DNA of 64,000 bases from Crossaster papposus (Eukaryota > Echinodermata > Asteroidea > Velatida > Solasteridae), in the NCBI GenBank assembly GCA_037893245.1, contig JBAIAA010001627.1:17877-81876 (forward strand), in the 5' to 3' direction. Position 1 is the first letter of the stretch; each line of letters begins with the position of its first letter. Below, in pieces: positions 60,155 to 64,000 of the stretch. Both the position numbers and the translations under genes were made by a program. Under the pieces are notes generated by a model. The model was not told where the DNA came from and searched no databases. It was given only the letters and a program-made list of their open reading frames with translations.

Positions 60155-60495
60155 GCATAAGAAATATGTAAAGGGAAAGAAGTGTGCATAAGAAATATGT
60201 AAAGGGAAAGAAGTGTGCATAAGAAATATGTAAAGGGAAAGAAGTGTGCATAAGAAATATGTAAAGGGAAAGAAGTGTGCATAAGAAATATGTAAAGGGA
60301 AAGAAGTGTGCATAAGAAATATGTAAAGGGAAAGAAGTGTGCATAAGAAATATGTAAAGGGAAAGAAGTGTGCATAAGAAATATGTAAAGGGAAAGAAGT
60401 GTGCATAAGAAATATGTAAAGGGAAAGAAGTGTGCATAAGAAATATGTAAAGGGAAAGAAGTGTGCATAAGAAATATGTAAAGGGAAAGAAGTGT
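60155..60495 (+). repeat. Plain monomer run
   Basis: Eleven consensus monomers with no other feature. Confidence 0.92.
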
Positions 60496-60696
60496 GCATA
60501 AGAAATAAACACATGATGTCGGGACAAGCCCTCGAGTTAAATATGTAAAGGGAAAGAAGTGTGCATAAGAAATAAACACATGATGTGGGAACAAGCCCTC
60601 GAGTTAAATATGTAAAGGGAAAGAAGTGTGCATAAGAAATAAACACATGATGTGGGAACAAGCCCTCGAGTTAAATATGTAAAGGGAAAGAAGTGT
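60496..60696 (+). repeat. Three tandem 67-mers (class C, then two class G)
   Basis: Inserts start at 60506 (class C), 60573 and 60640 (class G). The order C then G matches the five-unit cluster about 1.2 kb upstream, as does the 14-monomer gap that follows, which suggests the two clusters are related by duplication. Confidence 0.94.
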
Positions 60697-61130
60697 GCAT
60701 AAGAAATATGTAAAGGGAAAGAAGTGTGCATAAGAAATATGTAAAGGGAAAGAAGTGTGCATAAGAAATATGTAAAAGGAAAGAAGTGTGCATAAGAAAT
60801 ATGTAAAGGGAAAGAAGTGTGCATAAGAAATATGTAAAGGGAAAGAAGTGTGCATAAGAAATATGTAAAGGGAAAGAAGTGTGCATAAGAAATATGTAAA
60901 GGGAAAGAAGTGTGCATAAGAAATATGTAAAGGGAAAGAAGTGTGCATAAGAAATATGTAAAGGGAAAGAAGTGTGCATAATAAATATGTAAAGGGAAAG
61001 AAGTGTGCATAAGAAATATGTAAAGGGAAAGAAGTGTGCATAAGAAATATGTAAAGGGAAAGAAGTGTGCATAAGAAATATGTAAAGGGAAAGAAGTGTG
61101 CATAAGAAATATGTAAAGGGAAAGAAGTGT
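60697..61130 (+). repeat. Plain monomer run
   Basis: Fourteen monomers, with a GTAAAAGG variant near 60776 and GCATAATAAA near 60982. Nothing else is visible. Confidence 0.92.
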
Positions 61131-61264
61131 GCATAAGAAATAAACACATGATGTGGGAACAAGCCCTCGAGTTAAATATGTAAAGGGAAAGAAGTGTGCA
61201 TAAGAAATAAACACATGATGTGGGAACAAGCCCTCGAGTTAAATATGTAAAGGGAAAGAAGTGT
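61131..61264 (+). repeat. Two tandem class G 67-mers
   Basis: Inserts lie at 61141-61176 and 61208-61243, both class G with CTCGAG. Confidence 0.94.
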
Positions 61265-62721
61265 GCATAAGAAATATGTAAAGGGAAAGAAGTGTGCATA
61301 AGAAATATGTAAAGGGAAAGAAGTGTGCATAAGAAATATGTAAAGGGAAAGAAGTGTGCATAAGAAATATGTAAAGGGAAAGAAGTGTGCATAAGAAATA
61401 TGTAAAGGGAAAGAAGTGTGCATAAGAAATATGTAAAGGGAAAGAAGTGTGCATAAGAAATATGTAAAGGGAAAGAAGTGTGCATAAGAAATATGTAAAG
61501 GGAAAGAAGTGTGCATAAGAAATATGTAAAGGGAAAGAAGTGTGCATAAGAAATATGTAAAGGGAAAGAAGTGTGCATAAGAAATATGTAAAGGGAAAGA
61601 AGTGTGCATAAGAAATATGTAAAGGGAAAGAAGTGTGCATAAGAAATATGTAAAGGGAAAGAAGTGTGCATAAGAAATATGTAAAGGGAAAGAAGTGTGC
61701 ATAAGAAATATGTAAAGGGAAAGAAGTGTGCATAAGAAATATGTAAAGGGAAAGAAGTGTGCATAAGAACTATGTAAAGGGAAAGAAGTGTGCATAAGAA
61801 ATATGTAAAGGGAAAGAAGTGTGCATAAGAAATATGTAAAGGGAAAGAAGTGTGCATAAGAAATATGTAAAGGGAAAGAAGTGTGCATAAGAAATATGTA
61901 AAGGGAAAGAAGTGTGCATAAGAAATATGTAAAGGGAAAGAAGTGTGCATAAAAAATATGTAAAGGGAAAGAAGTGTGCATAAGAAATATGTAAAGGGAA
62001 AGAAGTGTGCATAAGAAATATGTAAAGGGAAAGGAGTGTGCATAAGAAATATGTAAAGGGAAAGAAGTGTGCATAAGAAATATGTAAAGGGAAAGAAGTG
62101 TGCATAAGAAATATGTAAAGGGAAAGAAGTGTGCATAAGAAATATGTAAAGGGAAAGAAGTGTGCATAAGAAATATGTAAAGGGAAAGAAGTGTGCATAA
62201 GAAATATGTAAAGGGAAAGAAGTGTGCATAAGAAATATGTAAAGGGAAAGAAGTGTGCATAAGAAATATGTAAAGGGAAAGAAGTGTGCATAAGAAATAT
62301 GTAAAGGGAAAGAAGTGTGCATAAGAAATATGTAAAGGGAAAGAAGTGTGCATAAGAAATATGTAAAGGGAAAGAAGTGTGCATAAGAAATATGTAAAGG
62401 GAAAGAAGTGTGCATAAGAAATATGTAAAGGGAAAGAAGTGTGCATAAGAAATATGTAAAGGGAAAGAAGTGTGCATAAGAAATATGTAAAGGGAAAGAA
62501 GTGTGCATAAGAAATATGTAAAGGGAAAGAAGTGTGCATAAGAAATATGTAAAGGGAAAGAAGTGTGCATAAGAAATATGTAAAGGGAAAGAAGTGTGCA
62601 TAAGAAATATGTAAAGGGAAAGAAGTGTGCATAAGAAATATGTAAAGGGAAAGAAGTGTGCATAAGAAATATGTAAAGGGAAAGAAGTGTGCATAAGAAA
62701 TATGTAAAGGGAAAGAAGTGT
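61265..62721 (+). repeat. Plain monomer run
   Basis: Forty-seven monomers. Rare variants are GAACTATG near 61770 (which makes a minus-strand stop), GCATAAAAAA near 61952 and AAAGGAGTG near 62034. No gene or other element is visible. Confidence 0.92.
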
Positions 62722-62788
62722 GCATAAGAAATAAACACATGATGTGGGAACAAGCCCTCGAGTTAAATATGTAAAGGGAAAGAAGTGT
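62722..62788 (+). repeat. Single class G 67-mer
   Basis: The insert lies at 62732-62767 and is intact with CTCGAG. It is the last insert in the window. Confidence 0.94.
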
Positions 62789-64000
62789 GCATAAGAAATA
62801 TGTAAAGGGAAAGAAGTGTGCATAAGAAATATGTAAAGGGAAAGAAGTGTGCATAAGAAATATGTAAAGGGAAAGAAGTGTGCATAAGAAATATGTAAAG
62901 GGAAAGAAGTGTGCATAAGAAATATGTAAAGGGAAAGAAGTGTGCATAAGAAATATGTAAAGGGAAAGAAGTGTGCATAAGAAATATGTAAAGGGAAAGA
63001 AGTGTGCATAAGAAATATGTAAAGGGAAAGAAGTGTGCATAAGAAATATGTAAAGAGAAAGAAGTGTGCATAAGAAATATGTAAAGGGAAAGAAGTGTGC
63101 ATAAGAAATATGTAAAGGGAAAGAAGTGTGCATAAGAAATATGTAAAGGGAAAGAAGTGTGCATAAGAAATATGTAAAGGGAAAGAAGTGTGCATAAGAA
63201 ATATGTAAAGGGAAAGAAGTGTGCATAAGAAATATGTAAAGGGAAAGAAGTGTGCATAAGAAATATGTAAAGGGAAAGAAGTGTGCATAAGAAATATGTA
63301 AAGGGAAAGAAGTGTGCATAAGAAATATGTAAAGGGAAAGAAGTGTGCATAAGAAATATGTAAAGGGAAAGAAGTGTGCATAAGAAATATGTAAAGGGAA
63401 AAAAGTGTGCATAAGAAATATGTAAAGGGAAAGAAGTGTGCATAAGAAATATGTAAAGGGAAAGAAGTGTGCATAAGAAATATGTAAAGGGAAAGAAGTG
63501 TGCATAAGAAATATGTAAAGGAAAAGAAGTGTGCATAAGAAATATGTAAAGGGAAAGAAGTGTGCATAAGAAATATGTAAAGGGAAAGAAGTGTGCATAA
63601 GAAATATGTAAAGGGAAAGAAGTGTGCATAAGAAATATGTAAAGGGAAAGAAGTGTGCATAAGAAATATGTAAAGGGAAAGAAGTGTGCATAAGAAATAT
63701 GTAAAGGGAAAGAAGTGTGCATAAGAAATATGTAAAGGGAAAGAAGTGTGCATAAGAAATATGTAAAGGGAAAGAAGTGTGCATAAGAAATATGTAAAGG
63801 GAAAGAAGTGTGCATAAGAAATATGTAAAGGGAAAGAAGTGTGCATAAGAAATATGTAAAGGGAAAGAAGTGTGCATAAGAAATATGTAAAGGGAAAGAA
63901 GTGTGCATAAGAAATATGTAAAGGGAAAGAAGTGTGCATAAGAAATATGTAAAGGGAAAGAAGTGTGCATAAGAAATATGTAAAGGGAAAGAAGTGTGCA
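62789..64000 (+). repeat. Plain monomer run continuing past the window
   Basis: About 39 monomers with rare substitutions (AAAGAG near 63055, GGGAAAAAAG near 63401, GGAAAAG near 63521). The array is still regular at the last base, so the right boundary is not in view. Confidence 0.93.

Larger units (their letters stand above)
1..64000 (+). repeat. 31-bp satellite array filling the whole window
   Basis: The whole window consists of tandem copies of a 31-bp monomer: GCATAAGAAATATG, then TAAAGGGAAAGAAG, then TGT. The monomer holds 15 A, 9 G, 6 T and 1 C, so it is 32% GC and 77% purine on the + strand, with no CpG. All copies face the same way; I saw no inverted block. About two thousand monomers are present, plus 50 sites of a 36-bp insert. 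The array runs off both ends, so its full length and flanks are unknown. Such arrays are typical of eukaryotic heterochromatin; the placement and taxon are inference, and I do not recognise the family. Confidence 0.98.

Noticed and set aside
1-64000. Telomeric repeat or CENP-B-box centromeric satellite
   Set aside because: No TTAGGG-type motif and no match to the CENP-B box core (TTCGTTGGAARCGGGA) in the monomer or insert. A centromeric role is possible but has no sequence support here.

Overview
This window is one uninterrupted tandem-satellite array. No protein-coding, tRNA, rRNA or mobile-element gene is supported anywhere in it. The monomer is 31 bp and reads on the + strand as GCATAAGAAATATG, then TAAAGGGAAAGAAG, then TGT. 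It is present in roughly two thousand head-to-tail copies, all in one orientation. Both window ends lie inside the array, so neither flank is visible. An array this long and uniform points to a eukaryotic chromosome (pericentromeric, subtelomeric or another heterochromatic block) from a long-read assembly. I do not recognise the satellite family and cannot name the organism.

The only other sequence is a 36-bp insert placed at one fixed point of the monomer, after GCATAAGAAA, which makes a 67-bp unit. I count 50 insert sites: 46 of full length, one 1 bp short, and three degraded. Two classes differ by two substitutions. Class G has TGGGAACAAGCCC in the middle and class C has TCGGGACAAGCCC. Every full-length copy carries CTCGAG (the XhoI site).

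Layout. 1-2356: mildly heterogeneous monomers with a local 5-monomer (155-bp) periodicity. 2357-31680: long, almost perfectly uniform runs broken by a few inserts and several damaged units carrying small indels. 31681-53821: a mosaic zone with nested higher-order repeats. Its core is a 376-bp module (a class C 67-mer, a 30-bp monomer, then nine 31-bp monomers) in three marked versions that always occur in the order alpha, beta, gamma. Tails of variable length follow, including an exactly repeated 1121-bp interval that ends in a pair of class G 67-mers. 53822-58378: another near-uniform run. 58379-62788: clusters of one to five tandem 67-mers. 62789-64000: plain monomers.

The minus strand is open over very long distances (up to about 8,350 codons), but only because the monomer has no TTA, CTA or TCA on the + strand. 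Nothing supports translation. The interesting content is the record of how the array evolved: an ordered nested hierarchy, an indel and an insert class that travel together, CpG sites confined almost entirely to the inserts, and a sharp contrast between uniform and mosaic zones.
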